Source: Williamsia sp. | GTDB lineage: Bacteria > Bacteroidota > Bacteroidia > Chitinophagales > Chitinophagaceae | Reading direction: 5' to 3' | DNA: 61,018 nucleotides | Assembly: GCA_015069695.1 (NCBI GenBank) | Contig: JADCRZ010000037.1 | Location: 1-61,018, forward strand | In this document: positions 35,961-44,461 of the stretch, in pieces | How the letters are laid out: every line of letters starts with the position of its first letter | How positions within the stretch are numbered: position 1 is the stretch's first letter | Notes under the pieces: model-generated | Databases searched by the model: none | Told to the model about the DNA's origin: nothing | The model's input: the letters and a program-made list of their open reading frames with translations, nothing else | Program-made: the position numbers and the translations under genes

Positions 35961-36458
35961 ATGCAAACAAAGAACTACTTTATGAACGAGGCAACGGCTG
36001 CCAAAAAGATACAGCGCATGGCGTTTGAAATAGCAGAGCAGAATGCAGAGGAAGAACAGCTTATTTTAGCTGGCATCCGCGACAACGGGGTTACCCTCGC
36101 CAACATCATCGCCGGCCACCTGCAGGGTATCCTCCACAACCAGATCAAAGTGATCGAGATCGGATTGGATAAACGGCATCCTTCCGGCATCCAGCTCAGC
36201 GAAGAAGTCGATTTTAACGGGGCGGTCGTCATCCTGGTTGATGATGTGGTCAATTCAGGCAAGACGCTCCTGTATGCACTCAAGCCCCTGCTGCAATTCT
36301 ATCCCAAAAAAATACAGACGCTGACCCTCGTGGAGCGCTCGCACAAAATGTACCCGGTGGCCTCCGACTATGTAGGCATTTCACTCGCCACCACCCTGCA
36401 GGAACATATCTTTGTGGAAGTAGCCGACGGTTGCGTGAAAGGAGCTTACCTGGTGTAA
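35961..36458 (+). CDS. Phosphoribosyltransferase (PyrR/Hpt-like)
   Basis: A type I phosphoribosyltransferase of 165 residues. The PRPP-binding loop VVILVDDVVNSGKTLLYAL is intact, with GIRDNGVTLA forming the pyrophosphate loop. The opening resembles the PyrR group, but the uracil or hypoxanthine specificity cannot be set from sequence. ATG 35982 is an alternative start. It likely acts in nucleotide salvage or as a regulator. The next gene, on the same strand, is 113 bp away. Confidence 0.85.
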   Translation: MQTKNYFMNEATAAKKIQRMAFEIAEQNAEEEQLILAGIRDNGVTLANIIAGHLQGILHNQIKVIEIGLDKRHPSGIQLSEEVDFNGAVVILVDDVVNSGKTLLYALKPLLQFYPKKIQTLTLVERSHKMYPVASDYVGISLATTLQEHIFVEVADGCVKGAYLV

Positions 36459-36571
36459 ACCGGGTTTTGCCGGCAGTTTGATCAGCAGCTGGTTCAGGGC
36501 CTGGAAAATCGGTTCAATTCATAAAATTATATACCTTCAAGCCTTCAACTACCAACTTAAAATTTAGCCAC

Positions 36572-38296
36572 ATGGATCCAGTTATTCAGGAAAAAGTCAA
36601 CGAGTGGTTACAGGGCAATTACGACCCCGCCACCAAGGAAGCCATCACCAAACTGCAACAGGAAAATGGGGAAGAGTTGATCGACAGCTTTTACCGCAGC
36701 CTGGAATTTGGAACCGGTGGGCTCCGCGGCGTAATGGGCGTGGGCACCAACCGGATGAACAAGTATACCGTCGGTATGGCAACCCAGGGTTTTGCCAACT
36801 ACATGAAAGACCAGTTTGAAGGAGAGATAAAAGTAGTCGTCACCCACGACAGCCGCAACAACAGCCGTTTTTTCGCAGAAACTACAGCCAACGTGTTTGC
36901 CGCCAACGGCATCAAGGTTTTTTTATTTGAGTCGCTGCGGCCGACGCCGGAACTTTCTTTTGCCATCCGCCACCTTGATTGCAATGGGGGGGTCAATTGC
37001 ACGGCTTCCCACAATCCCAAAGAATACAACGGCTACAAAGCCTACTGGGCCGATGGTGGACAACTGGTGCCGCCGCATGATAAAAATGTGATCAAGGAAG
37101 TGGAAAAAATCCTGAGTATTGACGATGTAAAGTGGGAGGGTGGCGAACAGCATATCACCCTGATCGGTGCTGAAATTGACAAGGCCTATATCGAGATGGT
37201 AAAAGGGCTGAGTGTGTACCCGGAAGTGATCGAAAGACAAAAAGACCTGAAGATCGTATACACGCCCATCCATGGATCCGGCATTACGCTCGTTCCCCAA
37301 GTGCTGGAAGCTTTTGGCTTTACCAATGTAAATATTGTAGAAGAGCAGGCTACACCGGATGGTGATTTCCCCACCGTTCCGTACCCCAACCCGGAAGAAA
37401 GCGCTGCCATGAACATGGGCTTGCAAAAAGCCCGGGAACTGGACGCCGACATCCTGCTGGGCACCGACCCGGATGCTGACAGGGTAGGCATTGGCATCAA
37501 AGACCGCCAGGGCAACTGGATCCTGATGAATGGCAACCAGACGGCCGTGCTCGCCTTTAACTACATGGTAGAAGCCCGCAAGAAAAAAAATATTGCTACC
37601 CCGCATGACATGATCGTGAAAACGATCGTGACCACTGACCTGATCGACGAGTTTGCCAAGGCCAACAACATCAGCTGTTACAATGTGCTGACCGGCTTTA
37701 AATACATCGCTGAACTGATCCGGGAGAAAGAAGGAAAAGAAAATTTTGTGATCGGGGGAGAAGAAAGTTATGGTATGATGATCGGCGACCAGGTCCGCGA
37801 CAAAGACGCGGTAAGTGCGGTAGCCCTTCTGTGTGAGATGGCTGCATACGAAAAAGATGGCGGACGCACGTTGTATGATAAGCTGATCGATCTGTATGTT
37901 CAGTACGGTCTCTACAAAGAGCACCTTATTTCTATCACCAAAAAAGGCATGAACGGACAAAAAGAAATTGCCGAGATGATGGAAAATTTCCGCAAACATC
38001 CGCCTGCCACAATCAACGGATCGCCTGTAAAAAAACTGCTTGATTATGAATTGCAGGTAGACCGTGACATCGCCAGCGGCAACCTGACCGACATCAATCT
38101 GCCGAAATCAAATGTGCTTCAGTTTATCCTGGAAGACGGCAGCAAGATTTCTGCGCGTCCTTCCGGTACGGAGCCCAAGATCAAGTTTTACTTCAGTGTC
38201 AATTCAAAGCTGGAAAAAGCAGCTGATTTTGAAACAGCGATCGCTGCACTGGATGAAAAAATAAAAGGAATCATCAGCGACATGCACCTGCAGTAA
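36572..38296 (+). CDS. Phospho-sugar mutase (phosphoglucomutase/phosphomannomutase)
   Basis: A 574-residue alpha-D-phosphohexomutase that interconverts sugar 1- and 6-phosphates. All four signatures are intact: CTASHNPKEYNGYK with the phosphoserine, GTDPDADRVGIG metal loop, GGEESYGMM sugar loop, and SARPSGTEPKIKFYF phosphate loop. FGTGGLRGVMGVG near residue 50 is also typical. Length matches the ~570-residue PgcA-type enzymes. Cytosolic; supplies glucose-1-P or mannose-1-P for polysaccharide and nucleotide-sugar synthesis. Confidence 0.94.
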   Translation: MDPVIQEKVNEWLQGNYDPATKEAITKLQQENGEELIDSFYRSLEFGTGGLRGVMGVGTNRMNKYTVGMATQGFANYMKDQFEGEIKVVVTHDSRNNSRFFAETTANVFAANGIKVFLFESLRPTPELSFAIRHLDCNGGVNCTASHNPKEYNGYKAYWADGGQLVPPHDKNVIKEVEKILSIDDVKWEGGEQHITLIGAEIDKAYIEMVKGLSVYPEVIERQKDLKIVYTPIHGSGITLVPQVLEAFGFTNVNIVEEQATPDGDFPTVPYPNPEESAAMNMGLQKARELDADILLGTDPDADRVGIGIKDRQGNWILMNGNQTAVLAFNYMVEARKKKNIATPHDMIVKTIVTTDLIDEFAKANNISCYNVLTGFKYIAELIREKEGKENFVIGGEESYGMMIGDQVRDKDAVSAVALLCEMAAYEKDGGRTLYDKLIDLYVQYGLYKEHLISITKKGMNGQKEIAEMMENFRKHPPATINGSPVKKLLDYELQVDRDIASGNLTDINLPKSNVLQFILEDGSKISARPSGTEPKIKFYFSVNSKLEKAADFETAIAALDEKIKGIISDMHLQ

Positions 38297-38368
38297 CATC
38301 CTGCGGCTGAATTTTATTCATCATTGATAGTTGATAGGTTAACGGGGCCATCAAGCGCCCCTGTATGT

Positions 38369-39025
38369 ATGAGAAAATACGAAGACAGTTACCGGCACAA
38401 GGGACTCAGAAAAAAGTTGGTAGAAGGAATCAGGGAGAAAGGCATTACCGACGAAAGGGTACTGGAAGCCATCAATGCCATTCCCCGCCATTTTTTTCTG
38501 GATTCAGCTTTTGAGGAAAGGGCTTACGAAGACAAGGCTTTTCCCATTGCGCAGGATCAGACTATTTCACAACCGTATACAGTGGCATACCAGTCGGAGC
38601 TGCTGCAGGTACAGCCGCACCAGAAAGTGTTGGAGATTGGCACCGGAAGTGCTTACCAGGCTTGTGTGCTGGCAGAGATGGGGGCACAGGTTTATACCAT
38701 CGAACGGCAGAAACCCTTGTTTGATGCAGTGAAGAAATTTTCCTTCAAACAAAAATATCCGAATATCAAGTTCTTTTATGGAGATGGCTATGAAGGGCTG
38801 CCTACGTATGCGCCCTTTGACCGGGTGATCGTAACAGCAGCTGCGCCTGCGATCCCGGAGAAGCTGATCGCCCAGCTCAGAACAGGCGGCATGATGGTGA
38901 TACCCGTGGGTGACAAGCCTGTACAATGCATGATCCGCCTCACCAAACTCGAAGACGGAACCACCCGCCGCGAAGACTTCAACAATTTTTCCTTTGTTCC
39001 GATGCTGGCGGGGAAGAATGTTTGA
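38369..39025 (+). CDS. pcm: Protein-L-isoaspartate O-methyltransferase
   Basis: A 218-residue SAM-dependent enzyme that repairs isoaspartyl damage in proteins. VLEAINAIPRHFFLDSAFEERAY is split here by the family opening, then PIAQDQTISQPYTVAYQ, VLEIGTGSAYQACVLAEMG (SAM motif I) and FDRVIVTAAAPAIPEKL. The start at 38369 (MRKYEDSYRHKG) fits the family; the frame extends 15 codons upstream without support. It converges with ndk across a large inverted repeat. Confidence 0.93.
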   Translation: MRKYEDSYRHKGLRKKLVEGIREKGITDERVLEAINAIPRHFFLDSAFEERAYEDKAFPIAQDQTISQPYTVAYQSELLQVQPHQKVLEIGTGSAYQACVLAEMGAQVYTIERQKPLFDAVKKFSFKQKYPNIKFFYGDGYEGLPTYAPFDRVIVTAAAPAIPEKLIAQLRTGGMMVIPVGDKPVQCMIRLTKLEDGTTRREDFNNFSFVPMLAGKNV

Positions 39026-39029
39026 TGAC

Positions 39030-39139
39030 TGAACCATGATTTACAGGATAGGAGGGATTCGGGGATTGTGGTGCATTGAGCAAGAAGCTGCTCCATCCCA
39101 CAATCCCGGAATCCTCCTAATCCTGTAAATCATGGTTCA
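39030..39139. repeat. Dispersed inverted repeat, copy B (complete)
   Basis: Two 42-bp arms at 39030-39071 and 39098-39139 match at about 37 of 42 positions when one is reverse-complemented. Each outer end reads TGAACCATGATTTACAGGAT, and the inner ends read GGGATTGTGG. The 26-bp loop contains ATTGAGCAAGAAGCTGC (39075-39091). It fills the gap between the convergent pcm and ndk genes and could fold into a long stem, perhaps acting as a transcript end for both. No protein and no target-site duplication is evident. Confidence 0.85.
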
Positions 39140-39556
39140 GACGAACTGCTCCAGCTGCGAGAAGAAGAAGTTGCCTTCGAGCTGGGCGTTTTCGTTGCTG
39201 TCGCTGCCGTGGACGGCGTTTTCGCTGACGGAGCTTGCATACAGTTTGCGGATGGTGCCTTCGGCAGCTTTGGCCGGGTCGGTGGCACCGATCAGCTCAC
39301 GGAAAGAAGCCACGGCATTTTCTTTTTCCAGAATGGCTGCAACGATCGGACCGCTGCTCATAAAGTTTACCAGTTCGCCATAGAAAGGTCTTTCCTTGTG
39401 CACGGCATAAAATGCCCCTGCTTTTTCAGAAGACAGTGAGGTCAGCTTCAGGCTTACAATCCTGAAGCCTGCTTTTGTTATCTGGTCCAGGATCAGTCCG
39501 GTATGCCCTTTGGAGAAAGCATCCGGTTTGATCATGGTAAAAGTTCTGTTTGTCAT
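39137..39556 (-). CDS. ndk: Nucleoside-diphosphate kinase
   Basis: A 139-residue enzyme that transfers phosphate from NTP to NDP through a phosphohistidine. The opening [14 protein letters not shown] and the active site [12 protein letters not shown] with the catalytic His are intact, and the length is that of the family. I chose ATG 39556 since the frame upstream to 39631 lacks family features and holds the promoter. The last bases of the gene lie at the outer end of repeat copy B. Confidence 0.95.
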   Translation of the reverse strand: MTNRTFTMIKPDAFSKGHTGLILDQITKAGFRIVSLKLTSLSSEKAGAFYAVHKERPFYGELVNFMSSGPIVAAILEKENAVASFRELIGATDPAKAAEGTIRKLYASSVSENAVHGSDSNENAQLEGNFFFSQLEQFV

Positions 39557-39576
39557 ACGTGTGTGAATTTGGGGTG

Positions 39577-39584
39577 CAAAAGTA
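39577..39584 (-). promoter_or_regulatory. Predicted -7 box for ndk
   Basis: CAAAAGTA on the plus strand reads TACTTTTG on the minus strand, an exact -7 match 20 bp before the ndk ATG. It lies inside the longer frame, supporting the start at 39556. Confidence 0.5.
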
Positions 39585-39658
39585 TCATTGAACTTTGAAG
39601 ATTCATAATGATCGCCTGTTTTTCTTTCCATGCGACCCGGTTTGCAGCGCCAAAAAAC

Positions 39659-39691
39659 TTGTTATCCAAACGGGGAACTTTTATACCTTTG
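39659..39691 (+). promoter_or_regulatory. Promoter of DHH phosphoesterase gene
   Basis: TTG at 39659-39661 and TACCTTTG at 39684-39691 are 22 bp apart, a full -33/-7 Bacteroidota promoter. The -7 box ends 10 bp before the ATG at 39702, so the leader is only a few bases long and the frame upstream cannot be the true start. Confidence 0.7.
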
Positions 39692-39701
39692 CAGCCGTTT
39701 T

Positions 39702-40715
39702 ATGAAGCCGATAACCGAGTTTTTCCCCCAGCTGAGCGTACCAAGAAAGATTGTGATCACCATGCATCAAAAACCCGATCCGGATGCCATGGGTTCTTCA
39801 TTGGCTTTGTACCACTTCCTGACCCAGCTGAACCATACCGTTACCGTGATCTCGCCTACCAACTGGGCGGCTTTTTTAAACTGGATGCCCTCCAGCAGCG
39901 ATGTGCTTGATTACGAAAACAACCGCCAGCGTGAGAAAGCAACGGAAATCCTGAAAGAAACCGACTGGCTTTTTTGCCTGGATTTCAATATCATAGACCG
40001 CACAAAGAACCTGGCCCCGCTCATCAATGGGCTTGGCTGCACAAAGATCCTGATCGACCATCACCAGCAGCCCCAAACGGCTTCCTTTGATTACGGCATC
40101 AGCGATGTTACCAAAAGCTCGACCTCTGAGATGGTGTATGATTTTATCGTGGCCAGCGGTCATGAAGACAAGATCAACACCGCCATCATTGAATGCCTGT
40201 ATGCCGGTGTGATCGGCGATACCGGTTCATTCCGCCATACTTCAGCCACTGAATCGCTTCACCTGATGGTGGCTGCGCTCAAAGCCCGCGGACTGGATCA
40301 TACAAAAGTGCACGACTATATCTATGACAACTTTCTTGAGAACCGGCTCCGCTTTATCGGGTTTGTGCTGCTGAACAGGATGGAGGTTTTCTATGAGTAT
40401 AATTCTGCGCTGATAGCCATTACCAAAGCAGACCTGATCCGTTATGAGATCAAGACCGGCGATACGGAAGGTTTGGTCAATTATCCGCTCTCTATACAGG
40501 GCATCAAAATGGCAGCCCTGGTGATTGACCGCGACGAAGAAAGAAAATGGAGCTTTCGCAGCAAGGGCGATTTTGATGTGAATCTGTTTGCCCGCAAAAA
40601 CTTTAACGGGGGAGGCCACTTCAATGCATCGGGCGGACGCACCTACGACAGCCTCGAGGCCACGGTGCAACGCTTTAAAGAAGCCTTGAAAGAAAACGCT
40701 TTACAATTACAATAA
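39702..40715 (+). CDS. nrnA: DHH family phosphoesterase (NrnA-like oligoribonuclease/pAp phosphatase)
   Basis: A 337-residue DHH-DHHA1 enzyme that degrades short RNA and pAp. IVITMHQKPDPDAMGSSLAL carries the first metal Asp residues, CLDFN the second, and LIDHHQQP the DHH motif; the DHHA1 part ends with FNGGGHFNASGG, the substrate loop. The ATG at 39702 is set by the promoter just upstream. It is followed by an FKBP lipoprotein gene with only 7 bp between them. Confidence 0.92.
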   Translation: MKPITEFFPQLSVPRKIVITMHQKPDPDAMGSSLALYHFLTQLNHTVTVISPTNWAAFLNWMPSSSDVLDYENNRQREKATEILKETDWLFCLDFNIIDRTKNLAPLINGLGCTKILIDHHQQPQTASFDYGISDVTKSSTSEMVYDFIVASGHEDKINTAIIECLYAGVIGDTGSFRHTSATESLHLMVAALKARGLDHTKVHDYIYDNFLENRLRFIGFVLLNRMEVFYEYNSALIAITKADLIRYEIKTGDTEGLVNYPLSIQGIKMAALVIDRDEERKWSFRSKGDFDVNLFARKNFNGGGHFNASGGRTYDSLEATVQRFKEALKENALQLQ

Positions 40716-40722
40716 TCTACAA

Positions 40723-41697
40723 ATGACAAAAATCAAGTCTTACTTGTTCATACCCTTGCTTGCTTTGCTGGGTGCCTGCAACAGTTACGAGAAAACACCC
40801 AGCGGCATCATGTACCGCATTGTAAGTGCCGGCTCCGGCCCGGTAGTAAGAAAAGGAGAAATCCTGAAATTCCATTACACCCAGACGATCAACGATTCGG
40901 TGCTGTATTCATCCTTTGCTGCCATGCCCGGCTACGCGAAGGTAGACAGCGTGGGTCCGGTTTATAATCCCCTGGAAGTATTTATTTCCCTGCGCAAAGG
41001 CGACAGCGTACAGATCGTGCAATTGGCAGATACCCTCCTGAAAAAAATGCCCCCCGGTCAGGAATCTATCATCAAAAAAGGAGACAAGATCACGCTGACC
41101 ATGAAAGTACTGGACATCCTCAACAACGATGCCCTTGTACAACCAGACCAGCTGAAAGAAATGCAGGCTGAAACAGGCCGGGAAGATGCTGCCATCAAAG
41201 GCTATCTTGCCAAGAAAAACATCAATGCCCAAAAAACGCCCAAAGGCGTTTACGTAGTTGTTCAATCACCCGGATCCGGCCCGCAGGTTGATTCAGGCAA
41301 GTATGTAATGGTGCGTTATACCGGCAAGCTGTTCCCCAGCGACAAGGTAAAAATTGAAAAAGTGTTTGAAACCAATACCGACAAAGATCCCATTGGCTTC
41401 ACAGTGAACAGCGGACAGGTTATACCCGGTTGGGACGAAGGGTTGAAGCAATTAAAGAAGGGCGGAAAAGCAACGCTGTATATTCCCTCTACGCTGGCGT
41501 ACGGACAGCAGCCTGTTCCTGCCGGCAAGCCTTTTGAAAATTTGATCTTTGATGTTGAAGTGGTAGATGTACGCGATGCGGCACCACCCCCGCCGCCGAT
41601 GCCACCCATGATGCAACAGAACGGAGGAGGCAACCAGCCACCTGCTGATAACCAGCCACCGGCCGGCAACCAGCAACCGCCTGTGAACAAAAAATAA
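40723..41697 (+). CDS. FKBP-type peptidyl-prolyl isomerase lipoprotein, two domains
   Basis: A 324-residue lipoprotein (lipobox LGAC, Cys19) with two FKBP-like domains. The N-terminal one (about 25-130) is divergent; the C-terminal one (about 165-285) has YVMVRYTGKLFPSDKV, VIPGWDEGLKQLKKGGKATL and IPSTLAYG, so it is the active isomerase. The tail is Pro/Gln/Asn-rich (residues ~286-324), low complexity and of unknown use. Faces the periplasm and helps fold envelope proteins. It ends at a strong terminator. Confidence 0.92.
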   Translation: MTKIKSYLFIPLLALLGACNSYEKTPSGIMYRIVSAGSGPVVRKGEILKFHYTQTINDSVLYSSFAAMPGYAKVDSVGPVYNPLEVFISLRKGDSVQIVQLADTLLKKMPPGQESIIKKGDKITLTMKVLDILNNDALVQPDQLKEMQAETGREDAAIKGYLAKKNINAQKTPKGVYVVVQSPGSGPQVDSGKYVMVRYTGKLFPSDKVKIEKVFETNTDKDPIGFTVNSGQVIPGWDEGLKQLKKGGKATLYIPSTLAYGQQPVPAGKPFENLIFDVEVVDVRDAAPPPPPMPPMMQQNGGGNQPPADNQPPAGNQQPPVNKK

Positions 41698-41709
41698 TTT
41701 TCAATCAAA

Positions 41710-41755
41710 GAATAAAAAATGGGTGCAAACAACTGTTTGCACCCATTTTTTATTC
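41710..41755. terminator. Bidirectional terminator, FKBP gene / folP
   Basis: A perfect 21-bp inverted repeat (41710-41730 and 41735-41755) with loop AACT. The arm contains GGGTGCAAAC and is flanked by A-run and T-run, so it reads as a rho-independent terminator for the plus-strand FKBP gene and for folP on the minus strand. Confidence 0.92.
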
Positions 41756-41761
41756 AATAAT

Positions 41762-42592
41762 CTATGCAGACTGATAAGCGCTGACCAGTTTTACTGCATC
41801 TATGGCTTCCTTTACATCATGCACGCGCAGGATGTTGGCGCCGTTGAGCAGGCAGATGGTGTTGAGTACGGTGGTGCCGTTCAGGGCTTCTGCAGGAGTG
41901 ACCAAAAGGGTTTTGTAAATGGTTGACTTGCGTGAAATGCCCGCCAGCAGCGGCTTGTCGAGCATCTTGAATGCGGATAAGTTTTTTATCAGCTCGAAAT
42001 TATGGCCCGCATTTTTGCTGAAGCCAAAACCTGGGTCAATGATCACATCATGGATGCCCGCCAGCTTGCATTCGGCCGTTTTTACAATAAAATAATCGAG
42101 CACCTCGCGCGTAACATCTCCGTATTGTGGGTTGTGATGCATGTTTTCCGCGGTTCCTTTAACGTGCATGCATACAAAAGGAACACCCAGGGTTGCAACA
42201 GTATTGATCATATCCCGATCGAAGCTCCCGCCACTGATGTCATTGACCAGGGAGGCGCCTGCTTCCACTGCGCTTTGCGCTACAGCGGCATGGTAGGTGT
42301 CAACAGAAATAAGGGCTTCGGGAAAGCGCTGGCAGATGGCGTGAAGCGGTTCTATCAAACGGGCTGTTTCTTCCGCCGGATCAAGCCGCCTGCTTTTTGG
42401 CCGCGTGCTTTGTGCGCCTATATCAAGAAAGGAAGCTCCTTCGGTGAGCATGCGTTCTGCCTGTTGCAAAACCGCATCGGTTCCACTAAACCGGCTGCCT
42501 GCATAAAAAGAATCGGGCGTCATGTTGATGATGCCCATCACCTGGGGGCGGTCAATCACCCACAACCTGCCTTTGCAATTCAGCGTAAACAT
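41762..42592 (-). CDS. folP: Dihydropteroate synthase
   Basis: A 276-residue enzyme of folate synthesis that joins pABA to the pterin pyrophosphate, the target of sulfonamides. Motifs: VMGIINMTPDSFYAGSR (pterin site), FLDIGAQSTRP, LVNDISGG, VIIDPGFGFSKNAGHN and LLAGISRKSTI. All are typical. It ends 7 bp from the shared terminator and is divergent from the DUF1599 gene. Confidence 0.95.
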   Translation of the reverse strand: MFTLNCKGRLWVIDRPQVMGIINMTPDSFYAGSRFSGTDAVLQQAERMLTEGASFLDIGAQSTRPKSRRLDPAEETARLIEPLHAICQRFPEALISVDTYHAAVAQSAVEAGASLVNDISGGSFDRDMINTVATLGVPFVCMHVKGTAENMHHNPQYGDVTREVLDYFIVKTAECKLAGIHDVIIDPGFGFSKNAGHNFELIKNLSAFKMLDKPLLAGISRKSTIYKTLLVTPAEALNGTTVLNTICLLNGANILRVHDVKEAIDAVKLVSAYQSA

Positions 42593-42605
42593 AAACTCTA
42601 TAGAT

Positions 42606-42642
42606 TATCTTTGAACGGTCACAGTAAAAAAGTTCAAAACTA
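42606..42642. promoter_or_regulatory. Two opposed -7 boxes between folP and DUF1599 gene
   Basis: TATCTTTG at 42606-42613 reads plus, 56 bp before the DUF1599 ATG. CAAAACTA at 42635-42642 reads TAGTTTTG on the minus strand, 42 bp before folP. Both are exact TAnnTTTG matches. The two transcripts would overlap at their 5' ends by a few tens of bases. Confidence 0.5.
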
Positions 42643-42669
42643 AGTAAAAGCGATCCTTCCCGCTACAGC

Positions 42670-43224
42670 ATGACAACAACAACTAACCAGCAGTATGACC
42701 AGGCAGTAAGCACGTGCAGTGACATCTTCTTAAAGAAAACCGTTGACTATGGCACTTCCTGGCGGGTGCTGCGGACGATCTCTGTGGTTGATCAGATTTA
42801 TATCAAGGCCAAACGCATCCGGACGATCCAGGAAAACGGCAACCGGGCCGTAGCTGATGACATCAGCTCGGAGTTCAAAGGCATCGTGAACTATTCCATC
42901 ATCGGCATCATCCAGTGCAGCCTGCCCACCAGCGAAGCCGAAGACCTGCCTGTTGAGCAGGTAGCCTCGCTGTACAGTACGGTAGTGGCCGATGCCCGAC
43001 AGTTGATGCAAAGCAAAAACCACGATTATGGCGAAGCCTGGCGCGACATGAGCCAGGAAAGCTATACCGACCTGATCTTATCCAAACTGCTTCGGATCCG
43101 CCAGATCCTCGCCAACAGCGGCCGCACCCTGATCAGCGAAGGCATCGAAGCCAATTACTACGACATCATCAACTACGCCCTGTTCGCGTTGATCATGATA
43201 GGGGAGGGGAGGCATTTGTCTTGA
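42670..43224 (+). CDS. DUF1599 protein with two repeats
   Basis: A 184-residue protein made of two copies of the ~80-residue DUF1599 unit. The first has KKTVDYGTSWRVLRTISVVD and the second KNHDYGEAWRDMSQESYTD, each with the shared DYGxxWR core and a following IKAKRI/LSKLLRIRQI helix. The unit resembles nucleotide-modifying MazG-like helical folds, but its function is not established. Cytosolic. Next gene 46 bp downstream. Confidence 0.88.
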   Translation: MTTTTNQQYDQAVSTCSDIFLKKTVDYGTSWRVLRTISVVDQIYIKAKRIRTIQENGNRAVADDISSEFKGIVNYSIIGIIQCSLPTSEAEDLPVEQVASLYSTVVADARQLMQSKNHDYGEAWRDMSQESYTDLILSKLLRIRQILANSGRTLISEGIEANYYDIINYALFALIMIGEGRHLS

Positions 43225-43233
43225 AACTGTCTG

Positions 43234-43245
43234 GAACCATGGTTC
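43234..43245. repeat. Collapsed copy of the dispersed inverted repeat (copy C)
   Basis: GAACCATGGTTC is a perfect 12-bp palindrome, flanked by CTG on the left and AGA on the right. It equals the outer tips of the two arms of the family (GAACCATG and CATGGTTC) joined at a shared CATG, with the interior lost. Confidence 0.5.
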
Positions 43246-43270
43246 AGAAGTAACATAAAAAATCAATCAT

Positions 43271-44434
43271 ATGAAGCCTGTCATTACAGCATCCAGAATT
43301 ATTGTAGGTGTCTTGTTTATCTTCTCCGGGTTGATAAAGGCAGATGACCCATTGGGGTTGAGCTACAAGATGCAGGAATTTTTTGAAGTGTGGGGATGGA
43401 CCGGCCTGTATGATTTTACGCTGGCGCTTTCGGTGGCCATGATATTTTTTGAAGTGTTTGCCGGTGTGGCCCTGCTGGTAGGCTGGCAAATGAAGCTGTT
43501 CAGCTGGCTGCTCCTGTTGCTGACCATCTTTTTTACATTTCTCACCGGCTATGCCCTGTTCTCCGGCAAGATCCGCGAATGCGGCTGCTTTGGAAATTGC
43601 ATTCCGCTGACCGCCCAGCAGTCGTTTATCAAAGACCTGGTCTTATTGCTGCTGATCCTGCTGCTATTCTTTAACCGCGATAAACTGAGGGCTGCTTTTA
43701 AGGACAAGGTGGCCTTGAGTGTATTAGTTGTTTCAGCCGGGCTCACCCTGGGTTTTCAATGGTATGTGCTCAGGCACCTGCCCGTAATAGATTGCCTGCC
43801 TTACAAGATCGGTACCAACATCCAGGAAGCCATGCGCATACCGCCGGGCGCTATTCCAGATAGTACTGTGATCAGCTTTGTATATAACAAAGGAGGAAAG
43901 GAGGTTGAATTTACGGCCGACAATTTTCCGGCTGATTTTTCCGATTCCCTTTATCAGTTTGTGACCCGGCGCGACAAGCTGATCCGCAAAGGCAATGCAG
44001 AACCGGCGATCAAGGATTTTGTGCTGCTGACCGGGGAAGGGGCCGACACTACGCAGGCCGTATTAGGGACCGATGGGTACAAAGCCCTGTTCTTTACAAA
44101 AGGCATCAAGTCTGCTACACCACAATGGCTCGCTGAATTCCAGGCCATCACCCAAAAGTTGCAGGACAAAAATATCCAGCCCGTATTTGTTACCAGTGAT
44201 TTTGACAATGTTACAAACTGGCTGAAGCAACAGGGCCGGCAGCAGCAGATACCGGTATTAAAATGCGATTTTGTTGCGATCAAAACCGCGGCCCGCTCTG
44301 ATCCGGCCCTGTTCTTACTGGATGGCAGCACCATTGTCAACAAATGGAGCTATGCCGATTTTGACCGGGCTTCCAAAAAGATCGATTCGTTGCCGGCTGA
44401 TATAAAATCGCTCAATGAGCCGATCCGTCCGTAG
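43271..44434 (+). CDS. BT_3928-like DoxX/MauE-type membrane protein with C-terminal thioredoxin-like domain
   Basis: A 387-residue inner-membrane protein. The first ~165 residues have four helices and the redox-type motif RECGCFGNC (Cys104, 106, 110) seen in MauE/DoxX-related proteins. The second half is soluble and ends with a thioredoxin-like segment (residues ~280-375) without a CxxC pair. The combination is known in Bacteroidota as the BT_3928 family. The likely role is redox handling at the membrane; the exact partner is unknown. Confidence 0.86.
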   Translation: MKPVITASRIIVGVLFIFSGLIKADDPLGLSYKMQEFFEVWGWTGLYDFTLALSVAMIFFEVFAGVALLVGWQMKLFSWLLLLLTIFFTFLTGYALFSGKIRECGCFGNCIPLTAQQSFIKDLVLLLLILLLFFNRDKLRAAFKDKVALSVLVVSAGLTLGFQWYVLRHLPVIDCLPYKIGTNIQEAMRIPPGAIPDSTVISFVYNKGGKEVEFTADNFPADFSDSLYQFVTRRDKLIRKGNAEPAIKDFVLLTGEGADTTQAVLGTDGYKALFFTKGIKSATPQWLAEFQAITQKLQDKNIQPVFVTSDFDNVTNWLKQQGRQQQIPVLKCDFVAIKTAARSDPALFLLDGSTIVNKWSYADFDRASKKIDSLPADIKSLNEPIRP

Positions 44435-44461
44435 AACTGTTAACCACCAACCTTTACGCTG

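Noticed and set aside
36923-37999. 358-codon minus-strand frame inside the phosphosugar mutase gene
   Set aside because: All four mutase signatures lie on the plus strand; the reverse frame is a by-product.
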